DNA of 64,000 nt from NCBI RefSeq assembly GCF_900100385.1, contig NZ_FNFC01000007.1, positions 62,001 through 126,000 on the forward strand. Reading direction: 5' to 3'. Source of the stretch: Halovenus aranensis (GTDB lineage Archaea > Halobacteriota > Halobacteria > Halobacteriales > Haloarculaceae). Under the pieces are notes generated by a model, which saw nothing but the letters and a program-made list of their open reading frames with translations, was not told the origin of the DNA and searched no databases. Positions 46,013-54,311 of the stretch are shown piece after piece (position 1 is the first letter of the stretch; every line of letters begins with the position of its first letter). The translations under genes and the position numbers were made by a program.

Positions 46013-47119
46013 ATGTACGCCGATACTATCGACACCGACGAGCGGCCGTTCGTTCTCATCTGGGAGGTGACACAGGCGTGTGACCTGGCCTGTAAACACT
46101 GTCGTGCGGAGGCAGAGCCACGGCGCCATCCCGACGAGCTAACGACCGCGGAAGGCAAGGCGCTCTTGGAGGAGGCCGCGGCGTTCGGGGACGGCCAGCT
46201 TGTCGTTCTCTCGGGAGGCGACCCGCTTGCTCGCGGGGACGTTCCCGAACTCGTCGAGTACGGCACCGACCTGGGGCTACGGATGACGATGACACCCAGC
46301 GGGACGAACTCGCTCACCGCAGACCGGATTCAGGCACTCGCTGATGCCGGCCTCCGGCGGATGGCCGTCAGCATCGACGGGGCGTCGGCGGTCTCCCACG
46401 ACGAGTTCCGACAGGAAACCGGGAGCTTCCAGCAGACAATCGAGGCCGCGCGACACGCCAAGAGAGCGGGGCTTCCGCTCCAGATAAACACGACAGTCTG
46501 CCGGGACACCGTCGAGGAGCTGCCGGCGATTCGCGACCTGGTCGCGGACCTGGGTGCGGTCCTCTGGTCGGTGTTCTTTCTGGTCCCAGTCGGGCGTGGG
46601 GCGGTTCTGGACCCGATTTCGCCCGAGCACGCCGAGCGCGTGATGGCGTGGCTGTGTTCGGTCCAGTCCGACGCCCCCTTCGGCATCAAGACGACCGAAG
46701 CACCACACTACCGACGGGTGGCACTTCAGGAGCAGACAGACAGCGAGTCGCCCGGGCCAGCCTCCGACGGTATCGGTCGGCGGACGGGTATCACCGCCGG
46801 CGACGGGTTCGCCTTTGTCAGCCACACCGGAGAGCTGTTCCCGTCTGGCTTTCTCCCCGAATCGGCCGGCAGCGTCCGCCAGGAGAGTCTCGTCGACCTC
46901 TACCGGAACTCCGCGCTCTTCGAGGGGCTTCGTGACCCCGACGCGCTCCAGGGGAAATGCGGGGCCTGTCCGTACCGGAACGTCTGTGGCGGCAGCCGCT
47001 CGCGGGCGTATGCCAACACGAACGACCCGCTCGAAAGCGACCCGCTCTGTGCGTTCGTTCCCGACGGATACGATGGCCCGCTTCCGGCGTCGTGGGAGAA
47101 CAGCGCTGTCGGCGACTAG
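46013..47119 (+). CDS. Radical SAM/SPASM heme-type enzyme (TIGR04053-like; AhbD/NirJ relatives)
   Basis: 368 residues from ATG 46013. Radical SAM site CDLACKHC (Cys23, 27, 30) in WEVTQACDLACKHCRAEA, the hallmark of the heme d1/alternative heme branch. The SPASM C-terminal cluster is GKCGACPYRNVCGG with a later Cys. A CGAA-N4-TTCG site upstream places it with the denitrification genes. Role in heme tailoring (Fe-coproporphyrin or heme d1-like) is inferred from family and neighbours. Confidence 0.82.
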   Translation: MYADTIDTDERPFVLIWEVTQACDLACKHCRAEAEPRRHPDELTTAEGKALLEEAAAFGDGQLVVLSGGDPLARGDVPELVEYGTDLGLRMTMTPSGTNSLTADRIQALADAGLRRMAVSIDGASAVSHDEFRQETGSFQQTIEAARHAKRAGLPLQINTTVCRDTVEELPAIRDLVADLGAVLWSVFFLVPVGRGAVLDPISPEHAERVMAWLCSVQSDAPFGIKTTEAPHYRRVALQEQTDSESPGPASDGIGRRTGITAGDGFAFVSHTGELFPSGFLPESAGSVRQESLVDLYRNSALFEGLRDPDALQGKCGACPYRNVCGGSRSRAYANTNDPLESDPLCAFVPDGYDGPLPASWENSAVGD

Positions 47120-47781
47120 AGGCCGACGCCGGCGACGATAGCGACCTGCAAGAGGCCGGCACAGACGAGCAACACGCCCGCCGCTTTCGACAGCGTCCCC
47201 GCATGTCCCGAAAACCGCGAGAGGACGCGTTCTTGCCCGAGTGCGGTCATGACCGTCGTCGCGACCATCAGAGCCGCGAAACTCCCGGCGTAGGCCCCCA
47301 ACACCAGCGCAGTGCCGACCGGTGAGAAATCGACGGAGACGAGGCTGACCGAGAGAAACAGCGGCAACACACAGGCCGTCGCCGCGAGTGCGTACATCGC
47401 GCCAAAGACCCCGAAGCCGAGCAGCGTCTCCTGGCGCTCGGGGAGGGTGACGGTCAACGAGAACGCGCCCTTGTAGACGACGAGGACGCCGAAGACGACG
47501 AGCAACGCGCCGACGAGGTACTCGAACACCGGGAGGAATCGTTCGAGCACCTCGCCGGCCGCGAACGCGACCGCCGACAGGACTGTGAAGGTCCCGAGCG
47601 CGCCGAGACTGGCCGTACCACCGCGGGCGAGTGCACCCGAGAGCGGGGCCGACTCGGCGTCGACATTCGCGACGTAGTAGCCGACGTACCCGGGCAACAG
47701 CGCGTAGACACACGGCGAAAAAAACGTCACGACTCCCGCGCCCAGTGCGAACGTCGCCGTGCCGTACAGCGTGCCAGACAT
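47116..47781 (-). CDS. ccdA: CcdA/DsbD-like membrane thiol-disulfide transporter
   Basis: 221 residues from ATG 47781 with about six membrane segments. The paired redox Cys are present in TFFSPCVYALLPGYVGYY (first) and AATACVLPLFL (second). Passes reducing equivalents from the cytoplasm across the membrane, usually for cytochrome c or copper-site maturation. Sits at the end of a minus-strand series with a TlpA-like thioredoxin (5-nt gap), SCO1, halocyanin and NirK, so its electrons probably serve copper-enzyme assembly. Confidence 0.9.
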   Translation of the reverse strand: MSGTLYGTATFALGAGVVTFFSPCVYALLPGYVGYYVANVDAESAPLSGALARGGTASLGALGTFTVLSAVAFAAGEVLERFLPVFEYLVGALLVVFGVLVVYKGAFSLTVTLPERQETLLGFGVFGAMYALAATACVLPLFLSVSLVSVDFSPVGTALVLGAYAGSFAALMVATTVMTALGQERVLSRFSGHAGTLSKAAGVLLVCAGLLQVAIVAGVGL

Positions 47782-47786
47782 TGGAC

Positions 47787-48314
47787 TCACTCCGTGCGTG
47801 CGTTCCCGATGGCCGTCGTCAGTGTCGCCGCGTCTGTTCGACCGCGGTGGCGCCACGCGATACGGTTCTCGGCGTCGAAGACCACCGTGTAGGGGACGCC
47901 TTTGGCATCGAGGCGCTGTGTGAGGGTGAGGTCGGTATCAGCCCCGAGCGTCCAGGCTCCCTGGTGGTCGGCCCACCACGCCGACACGTCTTCCCGGGTA
48001 ACGGTCTCGCCAAGGGGTTCGTTGGTCACTGAGACGAACTGGACCTCCCTGCCGAGGCGCTGGTGGGCCGTCGCCATCTCGGACATCATCGACTCACAGA
48101 CGCCACACCACGTGGCGAATAGTTCGAGGACCGTGACCCGACCGCGTTCTGGCACCGTGACAGCTCCGTCACTGCTACCGGGGGCGTCGATGGTCTCCAG
48201 CTGTAGTGACTCGAAACTAGACCCGTCCGACCCGGTGTTGTTGAACGCGAGCGCCGCACCTCCGCCGAGGACCGCGAGACTGCCGACGCCGGCGATGACT
48301 TCGCGCCGCTTCAT
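47787..48314 (-). CDS. TlpA-like exported thioredoxin
   Basis: 175 residues from ATG 48314. An N-terminal KRREVIAGVGSLAVLGGGAALAF looks like a twin-Arg-less anchor/signal. The thioredoxin fold follows with redox site ATWCGVC and cis-Pro region GVPYTVVFD. Expected outside the cytoplasmic membrane, reduced by the CcdA encoded next to it. Likely donor for SCO1/CuA or cytochrome assembly. Confidence 0.88.
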   Translation of the reverse strand: MKRREVIAGVGSLAVLGGGAALAFNNTGSDGSSFESLQLETIDAPGSSDGAVTVPERGRVTVLELFATWCGVCESMMSEMATAHQRLGREVQFVSVTNEPLGETVTREDVSAWWADHQGAWTLGADTDLTLTQRLDAKGVPYTVVFDAENRIAWRHRGRTDAATLTTAIGNARTE

Positions 48315-48316
48315 CG

Positions 48317-49033
48317 CTACCACCCCTCGATGACCGCTCTGGCGTCTGTTCTAGCCTCGCTGGCCCCGGGCGGGCCGCCGTTGTAGGCGCGCTCGACGAA
48401 GCCGTCCTTGTTGACCAGCAGGACGACCGAGGCGTGCTGGAACATCGTCGCCTCGGTGTCGCCGCCGTGGCCTCCCTCGCCCGACTCGAAGGCGACGCCG
48501 AAGGTGTCCTCGACGACCCGCTTTGCCGCCTCGGGCGTCTCCGGCCTGAGGAAATACCAGTTGTCGGCGTCGTCGTTGACGCCCATCTCCTCGCCGTAGG
48601 TCCGGAGGCGCTCGGGGGTGTCCTGTTTCGGGTCGAACGTCGTCGGCAGAAAGGCGATTTCGTCGGCGTACTCCTGCTCGACGGAGTCGGCCTGGACCTG
48701 CCGGAGCGACGCGGTCAGCCCCGGACAGACCGTCCGACAGCTCGTGTAGATAAACGTCATCATCACGTGGCGCTCGCCGACGAACTCCCGCGTCGAGACA
48801 GTTCTGTCGTGTAACGGCGCAGGTACCGACACGTCCGGAATCTGCTCGCCGTAGGTTGGATACGGAATATCGAGGTCTTTCCGGCGGTCGTAGTTTTCCG
48901 GGGGGTCTAACACCACGTCGTCGTTGCCGCTCTCGCCGCCGACGAAGGTGTCAACACAGCCCGCCGCTGCCGTGGCAACCGCTGTTGTGCCTGCGGCCAG
49001 TAGCGTCCGTCTGTCGACTCGCTTGATTGGCAT
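48317..49033 (-). CDS. SCO1/SenC family copper chaperone lipoprotein
   Basis: 238 residues. A Tat-like/lipobox N-terminus (VDRRTLLAAG...TAAAGC, Cys26) indicates a lipid-anchored exported protein. Copper site: CRTVC (Cys99, Cys103) plus the distal His in TMFQHASVV. SCO proteins load CuA centres, and a CuA-bearing subunit lies in this island at 56766-57383. Confidence 0.92.
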   Translation of the reverse strand: MPIKRVDRRTLLAAGTTAVATAAAGCVDTFVGGESGNDDVVLDPPENYDRRKDLDIPYPTYGEQIPDVSVPAPLHDRTVSTREFVGERHVMMTFIYTSCRTVCPGLTASLRQVQADSVEQEYADEIAFLPTTFDPKQDTPERLRTYGEEMGVNDDADNWYFLRPETPEAAKRVVEDTFGVAFESGEGGHGGDTEATMFQHASVVLLVNKDGFVERAYNGGPPGASEARTDARAVIEGW

Positions 49034-49039
49034 GGGAAA

Positions 49040-49627
49040 TCACTCCGGACCGTCTTCGAGGACCGGTCTGGTCTGTTCGTTGAACTGTGCGAGCGCGTTG
49101 GCGACCTGTGAGGGGAGGTCGGGCTGTGGCTCGGCCAGCGCCGGCTCGTCGGCCGGCTCCGGCCAGCCGACGACGACGCGGCCGACGTTGCCGGCAATCT
49201 CGTGTGAGACACACACCTGCTGGGTGTCGACGTAGTCGTAGACGCCCTCGGTCTCGAAGGTGTGTGTGTAGCTCGACCCGGGACCGGTCATGAGGTCACT
49301 GCCCCAGGCCGCCGCCTGCGGGGTCGTTCGGTGTGGCGGGTGATTGTCCTCGTGGTAGCCGGTCACGTTGTGTCTGCCGGTTTCGACGACCCACTCGACC
49401 CTCGTGCCGGGGCTGACGTGGACCACCTGTGGCTTGAACTCCGGGAACGGCCGCGAGGTGACTTTCACCGTGAACGTCTCCGCGGGGACGCCGAGCTCGC
49501 CGGCGTTTTCGGGTGGCTCGTCGTCACTCTCGCCGCCGGCGAACCCGCCCACACAGCCCGCGAGCGCGGCGGCGGCCACGCCACCGGTCACGCGAAGTGC
49601 GTCACGACGGGAGAGTTGTGGTGTCAT
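49040..49627 (-). CDS. Halocyanin-like blue copper lipoprotein with atypical axial position
   Basis: 195 residues, twin-Arg signal SRRDALRVTGG and lipobox LAGC (Cys25). Cupredoxin ligands: His86 (GRHNVTGYH), Cys139 and His142 (QVCVSHEIAGN). The usual axial Met, four residues after His142, is Asn147. It lies directly downstream of nirK (28 nt), so it is the likely electron donor to NirK. The Asn should alter redox potential or spectrum, if copper is bound. Confidence 0.86.
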   Translation of the reverse strand: MTPQLSRRDALRVTGGVAAAALAGCVGGFAGGESDDEPPENAGELGVPAETFTVKVTSRPFPEFKPQVVHVSPGTRVEWVVETGRHNVTGYHEDNHPPHRTTPQAAAWGSDLMTGPGSSYTHTFETEGVYDYVDTQQVCVSHEIAGNVGRVVVGWPEPADEPALAEPQPDLPSQVANALAQFNEQTRPVLEDGPE

Positions 49628-49655
49628 AGTTGGTCTTGTCTCCGCGGGTGCGTCC

Positions 49656-50753
49656 TCAGGGCTCGGGGTTGAAGATGTCGGGCTCTTCTTCGCCTTCGAC
49701 CTGGATGACGCCCAGCATTCCCTTGTTGACGACCCGCGAGAGCGCGTGGTCGACCAGCTTGATTGGGCCGGGCACCGGGGTGTCGATTTCGGCGATTGCG
49801 ACGCTGCCGGGGACGACCGGCGCGGTCTCGACGAACCGGTCGGGGTCGGACACCACGTCGCCGTCGCGGTAGAACGTCTCCCAGACGTTGCCGATGCCGT
49901 GCCAGGAGCTGGTGAGGTTCGGGCCGCCGTTCGAGTGGAAGATGCGAATCCGCTCGCCCTTGTCGACGGTCACGGGACCGTAGCCGTTGCCGGTGAAGGC
50001 GTAGGCCTCGCCGTTGAGACAGACGTAGGTCGGCTCCTCGTTTTTCATCGCGTCGAAGTCGAACTTGTGGTGACCCTCCTTGCCGGCCGCGGCTTTCGTG
50101 TAGATCTCGTGTTGGCCGAAGTAGAGCTCGCGGTCGACCTCGGGGAGACCGTCCTCTGGCTCGACCAGGATTGCGCCGAACATGCCGGAGCTGATGTGCT
50201 GGTCCATGTTCGGGACCGCACAGTGGTAGACGAACGAGCCCGGGTACATCGCTTTGAACTCGATGGTGGCGCTCTCGCCGGGTGCGACCGTGGTGTCGTC
50301 TGCCCCGCCGCCGGGGCCGTACACCGCGTGGAAGTCGACGTTGTGAGGCATCGAGTTCGACTCGTCGTTGGTCAGCGTCAGCCTGACCGTGTCACCGCGA
50401 CGAACCCGAATCATCGGTCCCGGAATCCGCCCGTCGAAGGTCATGTAATCGAAGGTGACCCCGGGCTCGATTTCGGCCGTCTCCTCGGTCGTCGTCATCT
50501 CGATTTCGTGGTGACGCGGCTCGTCCCAGTCGACCGGGTCCGGAAGCTCTCTCGGGTCTGCCGCGATTCTGTCCGTGTCCGTCTCCGCCGCGTTGTCGAG
50601 TGAGTCTTGCATATCTGTAGGAGTTTCCTGGGGTTTGTCATCGGTGTCATCGCTGCTCGAAAGCGGGCCCGTACAGCCCGCGAGCGTGGCCACACCCCCG
50701 GCGCCGAGCGCCGAGAGGAACGGGCGTCGTCTCGTGGAGGTTGGTTCGGACAT
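49656..50753 (-). CDS. nirK: Copper-containing nitrite reductase
   Basis: 365 residues, two cupredoxin domains, exported (STRRRPFL signal, lipobox LAGC, Cys27). Type 1 copper: His137, Cys178, His186, Met191. Type 2 copper: His142, His177 and His336 (LVDHALS). Catalytic Asp140 (HNVDFH) and His285 (SSWHGIG). All key residues are present, so it should reduce nitrite to NO. A strong TATA-like tattaaat lies about 30 nt upstream, but no CGAA-N4-TTCG site was found. Confidence 0.96.
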   Translation of the reverse strand: MSEPTSTRRRPFLSALGAGGVATLAGCTGPLSSSDDTDDKPQETPTDMQDSLDNAAETDTDRIAADPRELPDPVDWDEPRHHEIEMTTTEETAEIEPGVTFDYMTFDGRIPGPMIRVRRGDTVRLTLTNDESNSMPHNVDFHAVYGPGGGADDTTVAPGESATIEFKAMYPGSFVYHCAVPNMDQHISSGMFGAILVEPEDGLPEVDRELYFGQHEIYTKAAAGKEGHHKFDFDAMKNEEPTYVCLNGEAYAFTGNGYGPVTVDKGERIRIFHSNGGPNLTSSWHGIGNVWETFYRDGDVVSDPDRFVETAPVVPGSVAIAEIDTPVPGPIKLVDHALSRVVNKGMLGVIQVEGEEEPDIFNPEP

Positions 50754-51064
50754 TAGCTGTCACCTTACACCTGTACATTTAATACACAAGCATATGAAGC
50801 GTAGAGTCTATTCTTGTCCGCCGAGAGCCGTTCTCGGGCGCTGAGATACGGTCTCAATTTCCCCTCATACGCAGGGCCATTAATAAGTAACCGGCCGGCG
50901 TTTGCTCCCAGAGCGATGTATTCGAACACAGTTTGGAAGGAATGAATACATCTCGACGGACGGGCGGCTGGCGCAGTCGTCTTCGAGCGATGCGCTGATT
51001 GTCGACGGACTGGCCGAACAAGTTCGGCCACAGACATTCGTCGGTACCGGGAAAACGGCGAACA
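50754..51064. promoter_or_regulatory. Divergent promoter region between nirK and the copper ATPase
   Basis: 311 bp without a gene. Contains the nirK TATA-like box (about 50774-50781), a 9-bp perfect inverted repeat (GATGTATTC 50915-50923, GAATACATC 50944-50952, 20-nt spacer) and a perfect CGAA-N4-TTCG site at 51015-51026. Confidence 0.6.
51015..51026. promoter_or_regulatory. NarO-type palindrome before the copper ATPase
   Basis: CGAACAAGTTCG, perfect match, ending 39 nt before ATG 51065. Supports that start over the upstream in-frame extension. Confidence 0.7.
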
Positions 51065-53446
51065 ATGAGTACGTGTAGCCTCTGTGACCTCCCGACGCCG
51101 ACTCCGCCCGTGACCGAGGCGGGGGTCGAGGGGACGTTCTGTTGTCGCGGCTGTCTGGAGGTCGCACGGTCGCTAGACGAACTCCCGGATTCGAGCACGG
51201 ACGTGCGCGCGGACACAGAAACCGACACACCCGACGTGCCCGCGGACGCCGAGACGGCCTACTTCGCCGTCGACGGCATGCACTGTACCACCTGTGAGGC
51301 GTTTCTCTCCTTGCGCGGCGACGAGACCGAAGGAGTCTACGGCGTCGAGGCGAACTACGGGCTCGAAACCGCGCGCGTGTTCTACGACCCGGAGCAGGTG
51401 TCGGCGGCGGCCCTGCCCGAGACACTCTCGGGCCGTGGCTACCAGTTCCGACAGCCCGACGAGGGCAGCGGCGCGGCGATGCGGAGCCGTCAGCGCGACA
51501 CGGCACAGCGGCTGGTCGTCGGCGGCTTCCTCTCGATGCTGGTGATGCCGTGGTATTTCGTCTATCTCTATCCGAGCTACGTCGGCATCGAGACGGGGAT
51601 TCTGGACGTGGACGCGACGACGGCGGCGACGCTCTATGTCCCGATGGTTATTATCGCCTTCGCGACAGCCGGCGTCCTATTGTATACTGGCGGCCCTGTC
51701 CTCAGGGGCGCGTGGGTGAGCATCACGACACGACAACTCAACATGGACTTACTGGTTGCAGTCGCCGCCTGCGCCGCCTTTGCTTACAGCACCGTGGCGC
51801 TTGCCACCGGCAGTATCCACCTCTATTACGACGTGAGCGTGGCTATCGTGATGATTGTGACACTCGGACGCTACTACGAGGGCTCGGTCCGCTCGCAGGC
51901 GACCGCTCGCCTCACCGACCTCACGGCCGCACGCACGAGCGAGGCGACTCGCCTCACCGACGACGGCCGCGAGACCGTCGACATCGACAGCCTGACAGCG
52001 GGCGACGAGGTCGTCGTTGCGCCGGGCGAGCGGGTTCCCGTCGACGGCACTGTCAGTGAGGGTGTCGCCGACGTAGACGAATCGGTGGTGACCGGCGAGC
52101 CGATGCCGGTCACGAAAGCGCCCGATGACGAGGTGGTCGGCGGCTCTGTCGTCACCGACGACGCGCTCGTCGTCGCAGTCGGGCCGGCCGTCGAGAGCAC
52201 GGCCGAACGGATTACGACGGCGCTGTGGGAGATACAGAGCGCCACGCCGGGCATCCAGCGCCTTGCCGACGCGATTGCGACAGTATTCGTTCCGCTCGTC
52301 CTCGTCCTCGGTACGGCGGTCACGCTCTGGCAGCTTGCTGGGGGAAGCTCTGTTGCGAGCGCGATGCTGTCCGGGCTGGTGGTGCTCGTGGTCTCGTGTC
52401 CGTGTGCGATGGGGCTGGCGACGCCGCTTGCGGTCTCGGCCGGGCTGCGAGACGGGCTCGAACGGGGTGTCATAATCGCCAACGAATCTGTGTTCGAGGT
52501 CGCGCCCGCGGTCGATACCCTCGTCTTCGACAAGACGGGGACGCTCACGACCGGCGAAATGACCGTCCGAGAGCTCGCCGGCGACGACCGGACGCTACGG
52601 TACGCTGCGGCGGTCGAACGCCTCGCCAGCCACCCGGTCGCGGACGCGATTCTCGACGCCGCGAGCGAGGACGAGGTGGGGATGACCGACGGCGGCACGG
52701 CGGTCGCCGCGGGGCTCCCCGGCGTAGACGGGTTCACGCGTCACCCCGGCGACGGCGTCTCCGGGACCGTCCAGGGACGCGAGGTCGTCGTCGGCACTCC
52801 CGAGTTCGTCGCCGACCGCGTCGGGCCGGTCGCGAATCTCCAGAACGAAATCGACGCGGCCGAGCGCTCGGGACACCTGCCGGTCGTCGTCGGCTGGGAG
52901 GGACAAGCCCGAGGGGTCATCGCAGTCGGCGACAGCGCCCGTGAGGAGTGGGAGCGCGCACTCGAAACGTTCGACGACCACGAGATAGCGGTGCTGACCG
53001 GCGACGAGGGACCCGGAGCCCGGCGGTTCCGCGAGCATCCAGCCGTCGATAGCGTCTTCGCCGGCGTCCCGCCCGACGGGAAAGTCGAGACGGTGCGCCG
53101 GCTGTCGGCGTCGGGAACTACCGTGATGGTCGGCGACGGAACCAACGACGCGCCGGCCTTGGCGGCCGCCGACCTCGGGGTTGCGATGGGGGACGGAACC
53201 GCTCGGGCCATCGAGGCGGCCGACGTCGTCGTCACCGACAACGACCTCACGGCCGTCGAGACGGTGTTTGCGTTCGTGCGCGGGACCCGGCGGCGCATCC
53301 GCGAGAACCTTGCCTGGGCCTTTGTCTACAACGCCGTGGCGATTCCGCTCGCGGTCTCTGGCCTGTTGAACCCGCTGTTTGCGGCGGTCGCCATGGCCGC
53401 GAGCAGTCTCATCGTCGTGTCGAACTCCAGACGGGCCGTCCTCTGA
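51065..53446 (+). CDS. CPx-type copper-translocating P-type ATPase (CopA2/FixI-like)
   Basis: 793 residues from ATG 51065. The N-terminus has a Cys cluster (CSLC, then CCRGC; Cys4, 7, 26, 27, 30), then an HMA domain GMHCTTCE (Cys74, 77). Core motifs: VTGEPMPV (actuator TGE), SCPC ion site, DKTGTLTTG (phosphorylation Asp), SHPVA, and GDGTNDAPAL. The extra Cys cluster is typical of ATPases that supply copper to terminal reductases rather than detoxify. Placement next to nirK and SCO1 supports this. Confidence 0.94.
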   Translation: MSTCSLCDLPTPTPPVTEAGVEGTFCCRGCLEVARSLDELPDSSTDVRADTETDTPDVPADAETAYFAVDGMHCTTCEAFLSLRGDETEGVYGVEANYGLETARVFYDPEQVSAAALPETLSGRGYQFRQPDEGSGAAMRSRQRDTAQRLVVGGFLSMLVMPWYFVYLYPSYVGIETGILDVDATTAATLYVPMVIIAFATAGVLLYTGGPVLRGAWVSITTRQLNMDLLVAVAACAAFAYSTVALATGSIHLYYDVSVAIVMIVTLGRYYEGSVRSQATARLTDLTAARTSEATRLTDDGRETVDIDSLTAGDEVVVAPGERVPVDGTVSEGVADVDESVVTGEPMPVTKAPDDEVVGGSVVTDDALVVAVGPAVESTAERITTALWEIQSATPGIQRLADAIATVFVPLVLVLGTAVTLWQLAGGSSVASAMLSGLVVLVVSCPCAMGLATPLAVSAGLRDGLERGVIIANESVFEVAPAVDTLVFDKTGTLTTGEMTVRELAGDDRTLRYAAAVERLASHPVADAILDAASEDEVGMTDGGTAVAAGLPGVDGFTRHPGDGVSGTVQGREVVVGTPEFVADRVGPVANLQNEIDAAERSGHLPVVVGWEGQARGVIAVGDSAREEWERALETFDDHEIAVLTGDEGPGARRFREHPAVDSVFAGVPPDGKVETVRRLSASGTTVMVGDGTNDAPALAAADLGVAMGDGTARAIEAADVVVTDNDLTAVETVFAFVRGTRRRIRENLAWAFVYNAVAIPLAVSGLLNPLFAAVAMAASSLIVVSNSRRAVL

Positions 53447-53454
53447 CTCCCTGA

Positions 53455-53466
53455 CGTACATATTCG
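53455..53466. promoter_or_regulatory. NarO-type palindrome (one mismatch) before a 93-aa gene
   Basis: CGTACATATTCG, ending 40 nt before ATG 53506. A TATA-like gttttac lies between, about 30 nt before the ATG. Confidence 0.55.
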
Positions 53467-53505
53467 GGAGAACAGTTTTACGGCCCTCAGGCGAGGGACA
53501 CGTAC

Positions 53506-53787
53506 ATGATAGACACCACGCCGTCGGGACCGGATATCGACCCGGAGCCGACGAAGGCGGACCTCCGTGCCGTCGTCGAGGACCTGCAGGCAGAGGGACT
53601 CTGTGGGCGACGCATCGCCGAACACCGCCTCGGACCGCATTTCATCACCAGCCCGGTGCACGGACAGCGCGAAATCGACCTGCTCGACGAGGTCATCGAG
53701 GAGGTGTACGCGGAGACCGACCTCTGTGTCGAGACCCGCCAGTCCGAATGCAGTCGCCTTCGGGGCGGCTGTAATGGACAGCGGTAG
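53506..53787 (+). CDS. Hypothetical 93-aa protein, putative NarO-regulon member
   Basis: 93 residues, acidic, helical. Cys at 33 and a C-terminal Cys series (LCVETRQSECSRLRGGC) that could bind metal. No known family recognised. Leaderless-type promoter and the upstream palindrome point to co-regulation with the copper ATPase. Confidence 0.65.
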   Translation: MIDTTPSGPDIDPEPTKADLRAVVEDLQAEGLCGRRIAEHRLGPHFITSPVHGQREIDLLDEVIEEVYAETDLCVETRQSECSRLRGGCNGQR

Positions 53788-53901
53788 TGTCTGATAAGTC
53801 TGCTCGACGTGCTCCGAGATGACCAGAGCACATCGAGACGTGGACAGGTCTGCAAGCAGCAGGCCTACGCGTTCGATACCGCACAACCGCCGACCACCCT
53901 G

Positions 53902-54180
53902 TCACATCCAGTCTTTTATCTCTGAATCGTACGTATCCGTCACTCTCTGGCGCGCTCGTTCGATTTTCATTCCGGCGAGGCCGCCCAGCAGGGCCGTAAT
54001 ACACATCAGACCCAGCACCGCTACTACCTGCAAGACTCCGGTGTCAAGCCACAGGAATGCGGTGACAAGACCGGTAATGAGCACGAGCGCCAAGCCGATT
54101 CCCAGTATCGCTCCTGCTATTTCGAACCCACCGAACAACAGTCCCAGTCCACCGAATTCGAGCACATCTTCGAGGTCCAT
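53902..54180 (-). CDS. Small membrane protein (92 aa)
   Basis: 92 residues with a Gly-rich hydrophobic N-terminal segment (7-40) and another (46-70), ending in a charged tail (KIERARQRVTDTYDSEIKDWM). Two or three membrane passes. No family recognised. An AT-rich block precedes the start (54190-54215). Confidence 0.62.
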   Translation of the reverse strand: MDLEDVLEFGGLGLLFGGFEIAGAILGIGLALVLITGLVTAFLWLDTGVLQVVAVLGLMCITALLGGLAGMKIERARQRVTDTYDSEIKDWM

Positions 54181-54311
54181 TCCTGTTTGATAATTGGATA
54201 TTTGAACATTTGAAAGTTGCCCCGTCGCCCGACGAGCCCGTGTCGTTACCGTGCGCTCACAACACGCTTAATTCCTCTCAGTAATAAAAACCAATCGGAC
54301 TGTGCGTGCTA

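Noticed and set aside
46277-47713. 478-codon open frame on the minus strand
   Set aside because: Arg-rich shadow of the radical SAM gene and CcdA; composition unlike acidic haloarchaeal proteins.
49368-50603. 411-codon open frame on the plus strand
   Set aside because: Antisense shadow of nirK and halocyanin, both with full copper ligand sets.
50791-50814. Search for a CGAA-N4-TTCG site 39 or 50 nt before nirK
   Set aside because: Only a TGAA-like half-site is present; nirK was therefore not listed as carrying the palindrome.
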